A stretch of 64,000 nucleotides of DNA, from the NCBI GenBank assembly GCA_900471515.1, contig UCFC01000023.1, positions 1 to 64,000 on the forward strand, written 5' to 3'. A program made the translations under genes and the position numbers. The stretch is from Hyphomicrobiales bacterium (GTDB taxonomy: Bacteria > Pseudomonadota > Alphaproteobacteria > Rhizobiales > Rhizobiaceae). Of the stretch, positions 1-8,422 are shown in pieces; positions within the stretch are counted from its first letter, which is position 1, and the number at the start of each line of letters is the position of its first letter. Below the pieces are notes generated by a model that searched no databases, was not told where the DNA came from, and saw only the letters and a list, made by a program, of their open reading frames with translations.

Positions 1-17
1 GTTTGTCAGCGGTCTGA

Positions 18-40
18 GGCCCCCTTCGGGGGGCCTTTTT
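18..40 (+). terminator. Rho-independent terminator of an upstream gene
   Basis: A 7-bp GC stem (GGCCCCC / GGGGGCC) closed by a TTCG tetraloop is followed directly by five T. It ends a plus-strand transcript whose gene lies outside the window. Confidence 0.85.
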
Positions 41-99
41 GCTTTTCTGCACAGGCCGGTTTCCGATCCTTGAACGAGCCGCCGTTCAGCTTCGGCATT

Positions 100-121
100 T
101 TTTGATTTACGTACATCAAAA
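100..121. promoter_or_regulatory. Palindromic LacI-type operator ahead of the xylose regulator
   Basis: The two 11-bp halves TTTTGATTTAC and GTACATCAAAA form a 22-bp palindrome with only one mismatched pair and a central CG, the usual shape of a LacI-family operator. It ends about 31 bp before the start of the LacI-family gene at 153, so autoregulation and control of the following xylB-xylA genes is the likely role. The palindrome is seen; its binder is inferred. Confidence 0.65.
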
Positions 122-152
122 TTGGCGCTAATGGTCTCGTCCAGGAGGAGTG

Positions 153-1178
153 ATGAGGCCAACCGTTCATGATATCGCCGCTGCGGCGGGCGTCAGTCTT
201 GCGACTGTGGACCGGGTCCTGAACCAGCGGCCGGGCGTGCGGCATGTGACGCGGGAGAAGGTCGAAACCGCGATCCGCGATCTCGGCTACGTGCGCGACG
301 TGGCCGCCGCCAACCTCGCCAAGGGGCGCGTTTACCCGCTGACCTTCATCCTGCCCGCCAGCGACAATTCCTTCATGCACGGCCTCAACGCGGAAATCCG
401 CGCGGCAATTGCGCGCTCGGCAGCCGAGCGCACCGATATCCGCATCGTCGAAGTGCCGGCTTTCGATCCGCAGGCGCTGGTGCGCGAGCTGGAAACGGTC
501 GCCGCCGAAAAGCCTTCAGGTGTCGCGCTCGTGGCCACCGACGCACCCGATGTGCGCGCGGCTGTGGACCGGCTGGTCCATGACGGCATTCCGGTCGTCA
601 CGCTCGTTTCCGATCTGACGGGATCGTTGCGCCATCATTATGCCGGCGTCGACAATATCGCGGCAGGGCGAACTGCTGCGCGCCTGCTCGGCCGGTTCCT
701 CGGCAGTGCCGCGGGCGAGATCGTCGTGCTGGCCGGTTCCATGCTCGTGCGCGACCATCGCGAACGCCTGGAAGGCTTTGCCTCCGTCATGGCGCAGGAG
801 TTTCCGGCGCTGCATCTGCTGCCGGTGCTCGAGGGGCGCGACGACCCTGAAGTCGCCCATATGCTGATTGCGGATGCGCTTCGGAAAAACGGCGGCATCA
901 TCGGTATCTACAGCCTTGGCGCCGGCAATCGCGGTCTGATCCGGGCGCTGAAGGAGAAGGCAGCCGACAGGACGCTGACGGTGGTCGCCCATGAATTGAC
1001 GGCGCACACGCGGGCAGCGCTCATCGACGGCACGATCGACGCAATCCTCAATCAGGATGCCGGCCACGAGGTGCGCAGCGCGATCCGTGTTCTCAAGGCA
1101 AAAGCAGACGGGCTTGCGGTGATCGACGCGCAGGAGCGCATCCGCCTCGACATATTCCTGAAAGACAACCTGCCGTAA
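153..1178 (+). CDS. LacI-family regulator, probable regulator of xylose utilisation
   Basis: A 341-residue LacI/GalR-type repressor. Residues 1-50 hold the DNA-binding helix-turn-helix and hinge helix (TVHDIAAAAGVSLATVDRVL), followed by a periplasmic-binding-protein-like effector domain from about residue 60 to the end. I start it at ATG 153, because the in-frame GTG at 150 lies inside the AGGAGG ribosome site at 143-148. The gene is followed after 21 bp by xylulokinase and then xylose isomerase in the same direction, so it is probably co-transcribed and senses xylose or a related pentose. A 22-bp palindrome at 100-121 is a good candidate for its own operator. Family is certain from the HTH and length; the effector is inferred from the neighbours only. 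Confidence 0.85.
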   Translation: MRPTVHDIAAAAGVSLATVDRVLNQRPGVRHVTREKVETAIRDLGYVRDVAAANLAKGRVYPLTFILPASDNSFMHGLNAEIRAAIARSAAERTDIRIVEVPAFDPQALVRELETVAAEKPSGVALVATDAPDVRAAVDRLVHDGIPVVTLVSDLTGSLRHHYAGVDNIAAGRTAARLLGRFLGSAAGEIVVLAGSMLVRDHRERLEGFASVMAQEFPALHLLPVLEGRDDPEVAHMLIADALRKNGGIIGIYSLGAGNRGLIRALKEKAADRTLTVVAHELTAHTRAALIDGTIDAILNQDAGHEVRSAIRVLKAKADGLAVIDAQERIRLDIFLKDNLP

Positions 1179-1199
1179 CGGCAAAGGGAGAAACATCAC

Positions 1200-2654
1200 A
1201 TGTATCTGGGTCTCGATCTCGGCACCTCGGGCGTCAAGGCGATGCTGATCGACGGCGATCAGAAGATCGTCGGTTCCGCCAACGGTTCGCTCGACGTTTC
1301 GCGTCCGCATTCCGGCTGGTCCGAACAGGAGCCGGCTCATTGGGTGCGCGCCACGGAGGAGGCTGTCGCCGGCCTCAAGGCCAAACATCCGAAGGAGCTT
1401 GCCGCGGTCCGGGGTATCGGCCTTTCCGGGCAGATGCACGGCGCAACATTGCTGGACGCTTCCGACAAGGTGCTGCGCCCCTGCATCCTCTGGAACGATA
1501 CGCGTTCCCATGTCGAGGCTGCGGCACTCGACGCCGATCCGCGCTTCCGCAAGCTAACCGGCAATATCGTTTTCCCCGGCTTTACCGCGCCGAAGCTTGC
1601 CTGGGTTGCCAAGAACGAGCCCGCGATCTTCGCCAAGGTCGCCAAGGTTCTGCTGCCGAAGGACTATCTGCGCCTCTGGCTGACCGGCGAGCACATTTCG
1701 GAAATGTCGGATTCGGCCGGCACGTCCTGGCTCGATACCGGCAAGCGCGCCTGGTCGTCCGAGCTGCTGGCCGCCACCAATCTCGACGAAAAGCAGATGC
1801 CGACACTGATCGAAGGTACGGAGCAGGGCGGCAAGCTGCGCGCCGAACTCGCCTCCGCCTGGGGCATTTCCGGCGAGGCCGTCGTTGCCGGCGGCGCCGG
1901 CGACAATGCGGCTTCGGCCTGCGGCATGGGCACGGTCAGCGATGGCGCCGCCTTCGTTTCGCTCGGCACGTCGGGTGTGCTCTTTGCCGCCAACGCCGCC
2001 TATCTGCCGAAGCCGGAAAGCGCCGTCCATGCCTTCTGCCATGCACTGCCGAATACCTGGCATCAGATGGGCGTTATCCTGTCGGCCACCGACGCGCTGA
2101 ACTGGCATTCGTCCGTCACCGGCAAGTCGGCCGCCGATCTGGCCGGCGAGCTTGGGGAAAGCCTGAAGGCGCCGACCGGCGTTACCTTCCTGCCCTATCT
2201 CTCGGGCGAGCGCACGCCGCATAATGATGCCGTCATTCGCGGCGCCTTCATCGGCCTCGAACATGAAAGCAGCCGTGTGGTGCTCACGCAGGCGGTGCTG
2301 GAAGGTGTGTCCTTCGCGATCCGCGACAATCTCGAAGCGCTACGCTCCGCCGGCACGGATATTTCCCGCGTGACCGCGATCGGCGGCGGTTCGCGTTCGC
2401 GCTACTGGCTGGCTTCGATTGCGACCGCGCTCGGCGTTCCGGTCGACCTGCCGGCCGACGGCGATTTCGGTGCGGCCTTCGGTGCCGCCCGCCTCGGCCT
2501 GATTGCGGCGACGGGTGCCGATCCGGTTGCCGTCTGCACGCCGCCGGTCACGGCCGGCACGATCGAACCGGTCGCTGCGCTGAGCGGCGCCTATGAAGAA
2601 GCCTACAAGCGCTACCGCGCGACCTATCCGGCGATCAAGTCGCTGGCGCATTGA
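1200..2654 (+). CDS. xylB: Xylulokinase
   Basis: A 484-residue FGGY-family sugar kinase that phosphorylates D-xylulose to D-xylulose 5-phosphate in the cytoplasm, feeding the pentose phosphate pathway. The N-terminal phosphate-binding loop YLGLDLGTSGVKA is at residues 2-14, the SGQMHGA motif of xylulokinases near residue 78, and the catalytic-base segment GAGDNAASACG around residue 233. The C-terminal FGGY adenosine-binding part contains AIGGGSRSRYW. Length matches the family. A GGGAG site at 1186-1190 precedes ATG 1200. It sits between its presumed regulator and xylA, the standard xylose operon order in rhizobia. Confidence 0.96.
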   Translation: MYLGLDLGTSGVKAMLIDGDQKIVGSANGSLDVSRPHSGWSEQEPAHWVRATEEAVAGLKAKHPKELAAVRGIGLSGQMHGATLLDASDKVLRPCILWNDTRSHVEAAALDADPRFRKLTGNIVFPGFTAPKLAWVAKNEPAIFAKVAKVLLPKDYLRLWLTGEHISEMSDSAGTSWLDTGKRAWSSELLAATNLDEKQMPTLIEGTEQGGKLRAELASAWGISGEAVVAGGAGDNAASACGMGTVSDGAAFVSLGTSGVLFAANAAYLPKPESAVHAFCHALPNTWHQMGVILSATDALNWHSSVTGKSAADLAGELGESLKAPTGVTFLPYLSGERTPHNDAVIRGAFIGLEHESSRVVLTQAVLEGVSFAIRDNLEALRSAGTDISRVTAIGGGSRSRYWLASIATALGVPVDLPADGDFGAAFGAARLGLIAATGADPVAVCTPPVTAGTIEPVAALSGAYEEAYKRYRATYPAIKSLAH

Positions 2655-2689
2655 TCCATTCATAAGAGCTGAACCCAAGGAGAACCCAA

Positions 2690-4000
2690 ATGAGCACCGG
2701 ATTTTTCGGCGACATCCAGAAAGTGAAGTACGAAGGCCCAGACAGCACCAACCCGCTGGCCTTCCGCTACTACCAGCCGGACGAAATCGTTCTCGGCAAG
2801 CGCATGGAAGACCATCTGCGCTTTGCCGTCGCCTACTGGCACACGTTCACCTGGCCGGGCGGCGACCCCTTCGGCGGCCAGACCTTCCTGCGTCCGTGGT
2901 TCGAAGACACGATGAAGGCCGCAAAGCTCAAGGCTGACGTGGCCTTCGAATTCTTCTCGCTGCTCGGCGCGCCCTATTACTGCTTCCATGACGCCGATGT
3001 GCGCCCGGAAGGCAAGAATTTTGCCGAGAACACCAGGAACCTGAACGAGATCGTCGATTATTTCGCCGAGAAGCAGGCTGCCACCGGCACCAAGCTGCTC
3101 TGGGGTACGGCGAACCTCTTCTCGAACCGCCGCTACATGTCGGGTGCTGCGACCAACCCCGATCCGGATGTCTTTGCCTTCGCCGCCGCGACGGTCAAGA
3201 CCTGCATCGACGCCACGCAGAAGCTCGGCGGCGAAAACTACGTTCTGTGGGGCGGCCGCGAAGGCTATGAAACCCTGCTCAACACCGATCTCGGCCGCGA
3301 GCTCGATCAGCTCGGCCGCTTCCTCAACCTCGTCGTCGAGTACAAGCACAAGATCGGCTTCAAGGGCACGATCCTCATCGAGCCGAAGCCGCAGGAGCCG
3401 ACCAAGCACCAGTACGACTACGACGTCGCGACCGTCTACGGCTTCCTCAAGAAGCACGGCCTCGAAAACGAAGTGAAGCTCAACATCGAGCAGGGCCACG
3501 CAATCCTCGCCGGCCATTCCTTCGAGCACGAGCTGGCGCTTGCAAACGCGCTCGGCATTTTCGGCTCGATCGACATGAACCGCAACGACTACCAGTCCGG
3601 TTGGGATACGGACCAGTTCCCGAACAACGTTCCGGAAATGGCGCTTGCCTATTACCACGTCCTGGCGGGCGGCGGCTTCAAGACCGGCGGCACCAACTTC
3701 GACGCCAAGCTGCGCCGCCAGTCGCTCGATCCGGCAGACCTGCTCATCGGTCACATCGGCGGCATGGATTGCTGCGCCCGCGGCCTGAAGGCTGCCGCCA
3801 AGATGATCGAGGACAAGGCTCTCTCCAAGCCGCTCGCAGACCGCTATGCCGGCTGGGATTCGGCCGAAGGCCAGAAGCTCTTCCGCGGCGAATACTCGCT
3901 GGAGGAAATCACGCAGTGGGTCGAGAGCAAGGACGTTAACCCGCAGCCGAAGTCCGGCAAGCAGGAACTGCTCGAAAATATCGTCAACCGCTACGTCTGA
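2690..4000 (+). CDS. xylA: Xylose isomerase
   Basis: A 436-residue class II xylose isomerase converting D-xylose to D-xylulose, the substrate of the kinase encoded 35 bp upstream. The catalytic pair is in [11 protein letters not shown] near residue 100. The metal ligands appear in [35 protein letters not shown] and NFDAK, in family order. The metal-site segment NIEQGHA differs from the enterobacterial NIEANHA but keeps the Glu and His. An AAGGAG site precedes the ATG. A strong terminator lies 24 bp after the stop, ending the regulator-xylB-xylA unit. Confidence 0.97.
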   Translation: MSTGFFGDIQKVKYEGPDSTNPLAFRYYQPDEIVLGKRMEDHLRFAVAYWHTFTWPGGDPFGGQTFLRPWFEDTMKAAKLKADVAFEFFSLLGAPYYCFHDADVRPEGKNFAENTRNLNEIVDYFAEKQAATGTKLLWGTANLFSNRRYMSGAATNPDPDVFAFAAATVKTCIDATQKLGGENYVLWGGREGYETLLNTDLGRELDQLGRFLNLVVEYKHKIGFKGTILIEPKPQEPTKHQYDYDVATVYGFLKKHGLENEVKLNIEQGHAILAGHSFEHELALANALGIFGSIDMNRNDYQSGWDTDQFPNNVPEMALAYYHVLAGGGFKTGGTNFDAKLRRQSLDPADLLIGHIGGMDCCARGLKAAAKMIEDKALSKPLADRYAGWDSAEGQKLFRGEYSLEEITQWVESKDVNPQPKSGKQELLENIVNRYV

Positions 4001-4023
4001 TACGGGTTTGATTGCCGATGAGG

Positions 4024-4053
4024 GCCGGGGAACGACAGTTCCCCGGCTTTTTT
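4024..4053 (+). terminator. Rho-independent terminator after xylA
   Basis: A perfect 10-bp stem (GCCGGGGAAC / GTTCCCCGGC) with loop GACA is followed by six T. It lies 24 bp past the xylA stop codon and separates the xylose genes from the gene at 4130. Confidence 0.92.
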
Positions 4054-4129
4054 ATGCGCGGATCGACATTGTTTGGTGCTTCCGCCGTCCTAAATTCCAG
4101 CCGACGACCTACGGACGGGGATCGTTTCC

Positions 4130-4516
4130 ATGACGGATACCGAGCTTTCAGATCTTTATCGCGGCTATATTGCTTGCCTGAACAGCCAGGACTGGCCGAA
4201 TCTCAGCAATTTCGTGCATGAGGATGTCAGTTATAACGACAAGCGTATCGGGCTCTCCGGTTATCGTCAGATGCTCGAAGGCGATTTCCGGGCTATCCCG
4301 GACTTGTCCTTCGATATCGGCATGCTGGTCTGCGAGCCGCCGCGCATCGCGAGCCGCCTGCTTTTCGACTGCACGCCGAAAGGGATGCTGTTCGGTCTGC
4401 CGGTCAACGGCAGAAGGGTGCGCTTTGCCGAGAATGTCGTCTATGCGTTCATGGACGGCCGGATATTCGAGGTCTGGTCGGTCATCGACAAGGCGGCCAT
4501 CGAGGCTCAGCTTTAG
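4130..4516 (+). CDS. SnoaL-like / NTF2-fold small protein
   Basis: A 128-residue protein with the pattern of the SnoaL-like polyketide-cyclase/ester-cyclase family (NTF2 fold). It has an N-terminal helix with LYRGYIACLNSQDW, the loop FVHEDVSYND, then FRAIPDLSFDI and strand-rich segments ending in GRIFEVWSVIDKAAIE. Members form an alpha-beta cone with a hydrophobic pocket; many have no known substrate and none is evident here. It stands alone between the xylA terminator and the convergent LacI gene, 12 bp away. No clear SD site precedes the ATG. Fold assignment is fairly sure, function unknown. Confidence 0.75.
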   Translation: MTDTELSDLYRGYIACLNSQDWPNLSNFVHEDVSYNDKRIGLSGYRQMLEGDFRAIPDLSFDIGMLVCEPPRIASRLLFDCTPKGMLFGLPVNGRRVRFAENVVYAFMDGRIFEVWSVIDKAAIEAQL

Positions 4517-4528
4517 AAACCAGCCCGG

Positions 4529-5560
4529 TTATCGCTTCTGCCAGTTGCGTGGCGGCGCCGAGACCGAGTTGCGCACGACGAGATCCGGCCTGAGCAGGAT
4601 TTCCGTTTCGGTGGGCCGGCCGTCGGAGAGAAGTTCCAGGAGCAGCGCCATGGCCTGTTTGCCGATCGCCGTGCGCGGCTGGCGGATCGTCGTCAGCGAC
4701 GGGCTCATGAAGACGGCTTGCGGCACGTCGTCGAAGCCGGTGACGGAGAAATCCTGCGGGATGTTGTAGCCGCGCGCATTGAGGCCGATCATGACGCCGA
4801 TCGCCGTCTGGTCGTTGACGCACATGAAGGCGGTGGGCAGCGTATCGCGCATGAAGAGCTGCTCCACGGCATGGCGGCCACTCTCGATCGTGCCGTCGCC
4901 TTCCAGCACGATACGCATGTCCTTCGGAACCTCGGCGGCGTCGAGGCCGGCGTCATAGCCTTGCCGGCGGCGGCTATAGGCAAGGCGCGTGCGGGAATCG
5001 CCGATGAAGGCGATCTTGCGATGGCCTTCCGCCAGAAGCAGGTCGACAGCCTTCCTCGCACCCTCGATATCGTCGACGCCGACATAGGGGATGCCGCCGT
5101 TGAAGACAGGTTCGAACACGCCGACGCTCGGCGGCAGCTGCGCCGTCACCATCTGATGGCCGAAAGGCAGGATGCCGGTAAAGAGGATGAGGCCAGCCGC
5201 CTGGTTGGAGCTGAAGAATTTCAGATATTCGAGGCCGCGCTGCGCATCGTTCTGCGTATGGCCGATCAGCACGCCATAACCATGGGCGCGGGCCTCGTTT
5301 TCCAGTCCGATCAGGATGTTGGAAAAATTGGGGTCGCCGATATCGGGCGCCACGACCAGAATCATGTTGGAACGGCCAAGCCGCAGGCTGCGCGCCATGG
5401 CGTTGGTCGTATAACCGGTGATGGCGATCGCCTGGTTGACCTTCAGCCGCGTGGAATTGGCCACCTTTTCGGGCGTGTGGATTGCCCGGGAAACCGTCGC
5501 GATGGAAACCTCGGCGATCCGGGCGACGTCTTCGATCGTTGCGGGCGTGGAATTCGACAC
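4529..5560 (-). CDS. LacI-family regulator of the adjacent sugar ABC transporter
   Basis: A 343-residue LacI/GalR-type repressor starting at GTG 5560. Residues 8-55 contain the HTH and hinge (TIEDVARIAEVSIATVSRAI and SLRLGRSNM). The sugar-binding domain follows, with GLILFTG, HRKIAFIGD and AFMCVNDQTAIG, and ends with SVTGFDDVPQA and LTTIRQP, all typical of the family. It is divergent from the transporter operon beginning at 5728. The 167-bp gap holds two mirrored TGTAAA/TTTACA operators, so it very probably controls both directions. The inducer is unknown and presumably derives from the transported sugar. Confidence 0.9.
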   Translation of the reverse strand: MSNSTPATIEDVARIAEVSIATVSRAIHTPEKVANSTRLKVNQAIAITGYTTNAMARSLRLGRSNMILVVAPDIGDPNFSNILIGLENEARAHGYGVLIGHTQNDAQRGLEYLKFFSSNQAAGLILFTGILPFGHQMVTAQLPPSVGVFEPVFNGGIPYVGVDDIEGARKAVDLLLAEGHRKIAFIGDSRTRLAYSRRRQGYDAGLDAAEVPKDMRIVLEGDGTIESGRHAVEQLFMRDTLPTAFMCVNDQTAIGVMIGLNARGYNIPQDFSVTGFDDVPQAVFMSPSLTTIRQPRTAIGKQAMALLLELLSDGRPTETEILLRPDLVVRNSVSAPPRNWQKR

Positions 5561-5651
5561 GGGGGCTCTGCCTTGGGCTGTCTTCGCCGCACACTACACA
5601 GACTCGCCGGGAGGTCAAAGGCAGCCGCCAACAAGTCTGTGTAAATCAATC

Positions 5652-5688
5652 ATGTAAACCTTTACATGCCCGATGTAAAGGTTTACAT
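5652..5688. promoter_or_regulatory. Twin mirrored operators in the LacI / ABC transporter intergenic region
   Basis: Two 16-bp elements, ATGTAAACCTTTACAT (5652-5667) and ATGTAAAGGTTTACAT (5673-5688), are separated by GCCCG. Each has TGTAAA/TTTACA half-sites, and the two are exact reverse complements of each other. Their centres are 21 bp apart, two helical turns. TTTACA in one element and TACATA or TACATG in the other sit 17 bp apart on both strands, so the operators may overlap divergent -35/-10 boxes. Binding by the LacI protein at 4529-5560 is inferred from position. Confidence 0.8.
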
Positions 5689-5727
5689 ATGCTTGGCATA
5701 AGCGGATGGGAGCCGCAGGAGGAAGTT

Positions 5728-7251
5728 ATGACCGAGACCGCAGAGGCTGCGCCAGTGGTGTTGTCCGCCAGGCGCATATGCAAGTCTTTCAGCGGAGTGC
5801 AGGTTCTTTTCAGCGTCAATTTCGATCTTCGCGCCGGTGAAATCCACGCGCTGATGGGTGAGAACGGCGCCGGCAAGTCGACCCTCGTCAAGATCCTTTC
5901 CGGTTTCGAGCAGCCCACATCGGGCGAGATCCTGCTTGACGGCAAGCCCGTGGTTCTGCCGCCGAACGGCGCGGCCGAGGCGCTCGGGATCGTCATCATC
6001 CATCAGGAGTTCAATCTTGCCGAACATCTGACGGTGACAGAGAGCCTGTTCCTCGGCCGCGAGGTGACGCATTTCGGCGTGCTCGACCGCAAGTACATGC
6101 GGGCGGAAACCCGTCGCGTGCTGGATATGCTCGGCTCCCATGTCGATGAGAATGCGATGATCAGCTCGCTCTCGATCGCCGAGAAGCAGATGGTCGAGAT
6201 TGCCAAGGCGATCAGCCGCGATGCGCGCGTCGTCTTCATGGACGAGCCGACGGCGGTGCTCTCGCGCGAGGAAACCAACATCCTCTTCAAGCAGGTGCGC
6301 AAGCTGCGCGACCAGGGGACGAGCTTCGTCTTCGTTTCCCACAAGCTCGACGAGGTCATGGAGCTGACCGACAAGGTCACTGTCCTGCGCGACGGTCAGT
6401 GGGTGAAGACGGCGCCGACCTCCATGCTGGACGGAGAGTCCATCGCGCAGCTGATGGTCGGCCGTGAACTTTCGAGCCTCTATCCCGCCAAGGTGGAGCC
6501 CGATGTCGACGAGGAGATCGTTCTTCGCGTCAGCGGGGTATCGACCGGCTATGTGCAGGATGCGAGCTTCGATGTGCGCAAGGGCGAGGTCATCGGCTTT
6601 TCCGGCCTCATCGGATCGGGGCGTACGGAATTGATGGAGGCGATCGCCGGGCTGCGCTCGCGGCTTTCGGGTGAGGTCGTCATCCACGGGGAAAGCGTAC
6701 ATTCGGGCGATGCGCGCGCGGCCAATCGCGCCGGCCTTGCCTATATGACCAAGGATCGCAAGTCGAAGGGACTGCTGCTCGGTTCGGGCATGATCGCCAA
6801 CCTGACGCTCCAGTCTCTGGAACGGCATGTCAGCCATGGCTATCTGAGCCCGAGCAGCGAGGCGGCGGCCCTTGCCAAGGCCAGGCGGCGTTTCGATATC
6901 CGCGTGCGCGACGGCAATATCGTTGCCGGGCGCATGTCCGGCGGCAACCAGCAGAAGCTGCTTCTCGCCAAGGTGATGGAAACCGAGCCGCAGATCATCA
7001 TCATCGACGAACCGACACGCGGCATCGATGTCGGCACCAAGCAGCAGATCTATCATTTTATCTCCGCACTCGCCCGCGACGGGCGGTCGATCATCGTCGT
7101 GTCCTCGGAAATGCCCGAGGTGATCGGGCTCTGCACGCGGGTCGCCGTCATGCGCGAAGGACGGATCGTCGGCATCCTCGAAGGGGATGAAATTTCGGAA
7201 CAGGAAATCATGCGTTACGCCGCAGGGCTGAAGCGTCAGGCGGCTGCCTGA
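5728..7251 (+). CDS. Sugar ABC transporter, tandem ATP-binding subunit (CUT2, RbsA/XylG type)
   Basis: A 507-residue protein with two fused nucleotide-binding domains, the cytoplasmic motor of a carbohydrate-uptake (CUT2) importer. The first domain has Walker A GENGAGKST at residues 44-52, the altered signature LSIAEKQ and Walker B VVFMDEPTA. The second has the usual degenerate Walker A (GLIGSGRTE), a good signature SGGNQQKLLLAK and Walker B IIIIDEPTRGID. This asymmetry is normal for RbsA/MglA/XylG. I start at ATG 5728 because AGGAGGA at 5717-5723 is well placed; the reading frame is open further upstream but crosses the operator region. The permease and binding-protein genes follow. Confidence 0.93.
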   Translation: MTETAEAAPVVLSARRICKSFSGVQVLFSVNFDLRAGEIHALMGENGAGKSTLVKILSGFEQPTSGEILLDGKPVVLPPNGAAEALGIVIIHQEFNLAEHLTVTESLFLGREVTHFGVLDRKYMRAETRRVLDMLGSHVDENAMISSLSIAEKQMVEIAKAISRDARVVFMDEPTAVLSREETNILFKQVRKLRDQGTSFVFVSHKLDEVMELTDKVTVLRDGQWVKTAPTSMLDGESIAQLMVGRELSSLYPAKVEPDVDEEIVLRVSGVSTGYVQDASFDVRKGEVIGFSGLIGSGRTELMEAIAGLRSRLSGEVVIHGESVHSGDARAANRAGLAYMTKDRKSKGLLLGSGMIANLTLQSLERHVSHGYLSPSSEAAALAKARRRFDIRVRDGNIVAGRMSGGNQQKLLLAKVMETEPQIIIIDEPTRGIDVGTKQQIYHFISALARDGRSIIVVSSEMPEVIGLCTRVAVMREGRIVGILEGDEISEQEIMRYAAGLKRQAAA

Positions 7252-7325
7252 CGCCGGCAAGGCGCGCCAAGGGCTGGGTGCGCAACAGACAGGATGCCCA
7301 GCAATAATGGGACGGGAGGTTCGTT

Positions 7326-8336
7326 TTGGACATGAGTGTTAACGAGGAGACCAGGGAAATCCGGCGCAGATCCTGGCGTGACGTCGATCTGCGCGCGATT
7401 GCGCCCTTTGCCGCGCTGGTCTTGCTCCTCATCGTGGGCGCACTGGTCAATCCGAATTTCATCGGCATCACCAACCTGACCAATGTCGCGACGCGTTGCG
7501 CCTTCATCGCCATCATCGCCGTCGGCGCAACCTTCGTGATCTCGGCCGGCGACCTCGACCTCTCCGTCGGCTCGATGGTCGCCTTCGTCGCCAGCCTTAT
7601 GATCCTGCTCATCAATTCCGGCGTCATCGCCGATCCGGTGCTGATGCTGACGGCTGCCGTCGTCTTCGCCGTGGTCGCCGGTGCGCTCTGCGGTCTCGCA
7701 AACGGCCTTATCACCACGGTCGGCAAGATCGAGCCTTTCATTGCAACGCTCGGTACGATGGGCATCTATCGCGGCCTGACGACTTGGTTGTCGCAGGGCG
7801 GTGCGATCACGCTGCGTTCGGCCGATATCCAGACGCTTTATCGCCCGGCCTATTTCGGCAATATCCTCGGCATCCCCGTGCCGATCGTCGTTATCCTTGT
7901 CGTCACCGCCGTTGCGGCCTTCATTCTCTACCGCACGCGCTACGGCCGTCATGTCGTGGCGGTCGGCTCCAACAGCGACGTTGCCCGCTATTCCGGCATT
8001 GCGGTCAACCGCGTGCGCACGATCGCCTTCGTCATCCAGGGTCTCTGCGTGGCGATCGCCGTGCTTCTCTACGTTCCGCGCCTCGGCTCGACCTCGGCAA
8101 CGACCGGCATCCTGTGGGAGCTGCAGGCGATCACGGCTGTGGTCGTCGGCGGTACGGCGCTGAAGGGCGGTGCGGGCCGCGTCTGGGGCACGATCTGCGG
8201 CGCCTTCATTCTCGAGCTCGTCGGCAACATCATGCTGCTTTCGAACTTCATCAGCGAATACCTCATCGGCGCGATCCAGGGTGCGATCATCATCATCGCC
8301 ATGCTGGTCCAGCGGTCGCTGGTGCGCAAATCGTAA
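7326..8336 (+). CDS. Sugar ABC transporter permease (CUT2, RbsC type)
   Basis: A 336-residue inner-membrane permease with about eight to ten hydrophobic segments and the conserved RbsC-type motifs GDLDLSVGSM near residue 80, NGLITTVGKIEPFIATLGTM near residue 130 and AITAVVVGGTALKGGAGRVWGT near residue 270. It forms the translocation path with the ATPase encoded 74 bp upstream. The start is TTG 7326, five bases after GGAGGT (7315-7320); ATG 7332 is an alternative that shortens the protein by two residues. The specific sugar cannot be read from the permease. Confidence 0.92.
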   Translation: MDMSVNEETREIRRRSWRDVDLRAIAPFAALVLLLIVGALVNPNFIGITNLTNVATRCAFIAIIAVGATFVISAGDLDLSVGSMVAFVASLMILLINSGVIADPVLMLTAAVVFAVVAGALCGLANGLITTVGKIEPFIATLGTMGIYRGLTTWLSQGGAITLRSADIQTLYRPAYFGNILGIPVPIVVILVVTAVAAFILYRTRYGRHVVAVGSNSDVARYSGIAVNRVRTIAFVIQGLCVAIAVLLYVPRLGSTSATTGILWELQAITAVVVGGTALKGGAGRVWGTICGAFILELVGNIMLLSNFISEYLIGAIQGAIIIIAMLVQRSLVRKS

Positions 8337-8357
8337 GGCGGAGCTGCTTTTGGGATT

Positions 8358-8382
8358 GGCCGGGTATCCAGGGCACCCGGCC
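8358..8382 (+). promoter_or_regulatory. Intercistronic stem-loop before the binding-protein gene
   Basis: A perfect 8-bp stem (GGCCGGGT / ACCCGGCC) with a nine-base loop lies between the permease and binding-protein genes. No T run follows, so it is more likely to affect mRNA stability or relative expression than to stop transcription. Confidence 0.5.
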
Positions 8383-8422
8383 CGGATTGAACAAGTCCCT
8401 GATATTTTTGGGAGGAAATAGC

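Noticed and set aside
7496..8422. A long frame reaching from inside the permease gene into the binding-protein gene
   Set aside because: The upstream part is an Arg/His-rich out-of-frame reading of the permease; the true start at 8423 has a signal peptide and a strong SD.
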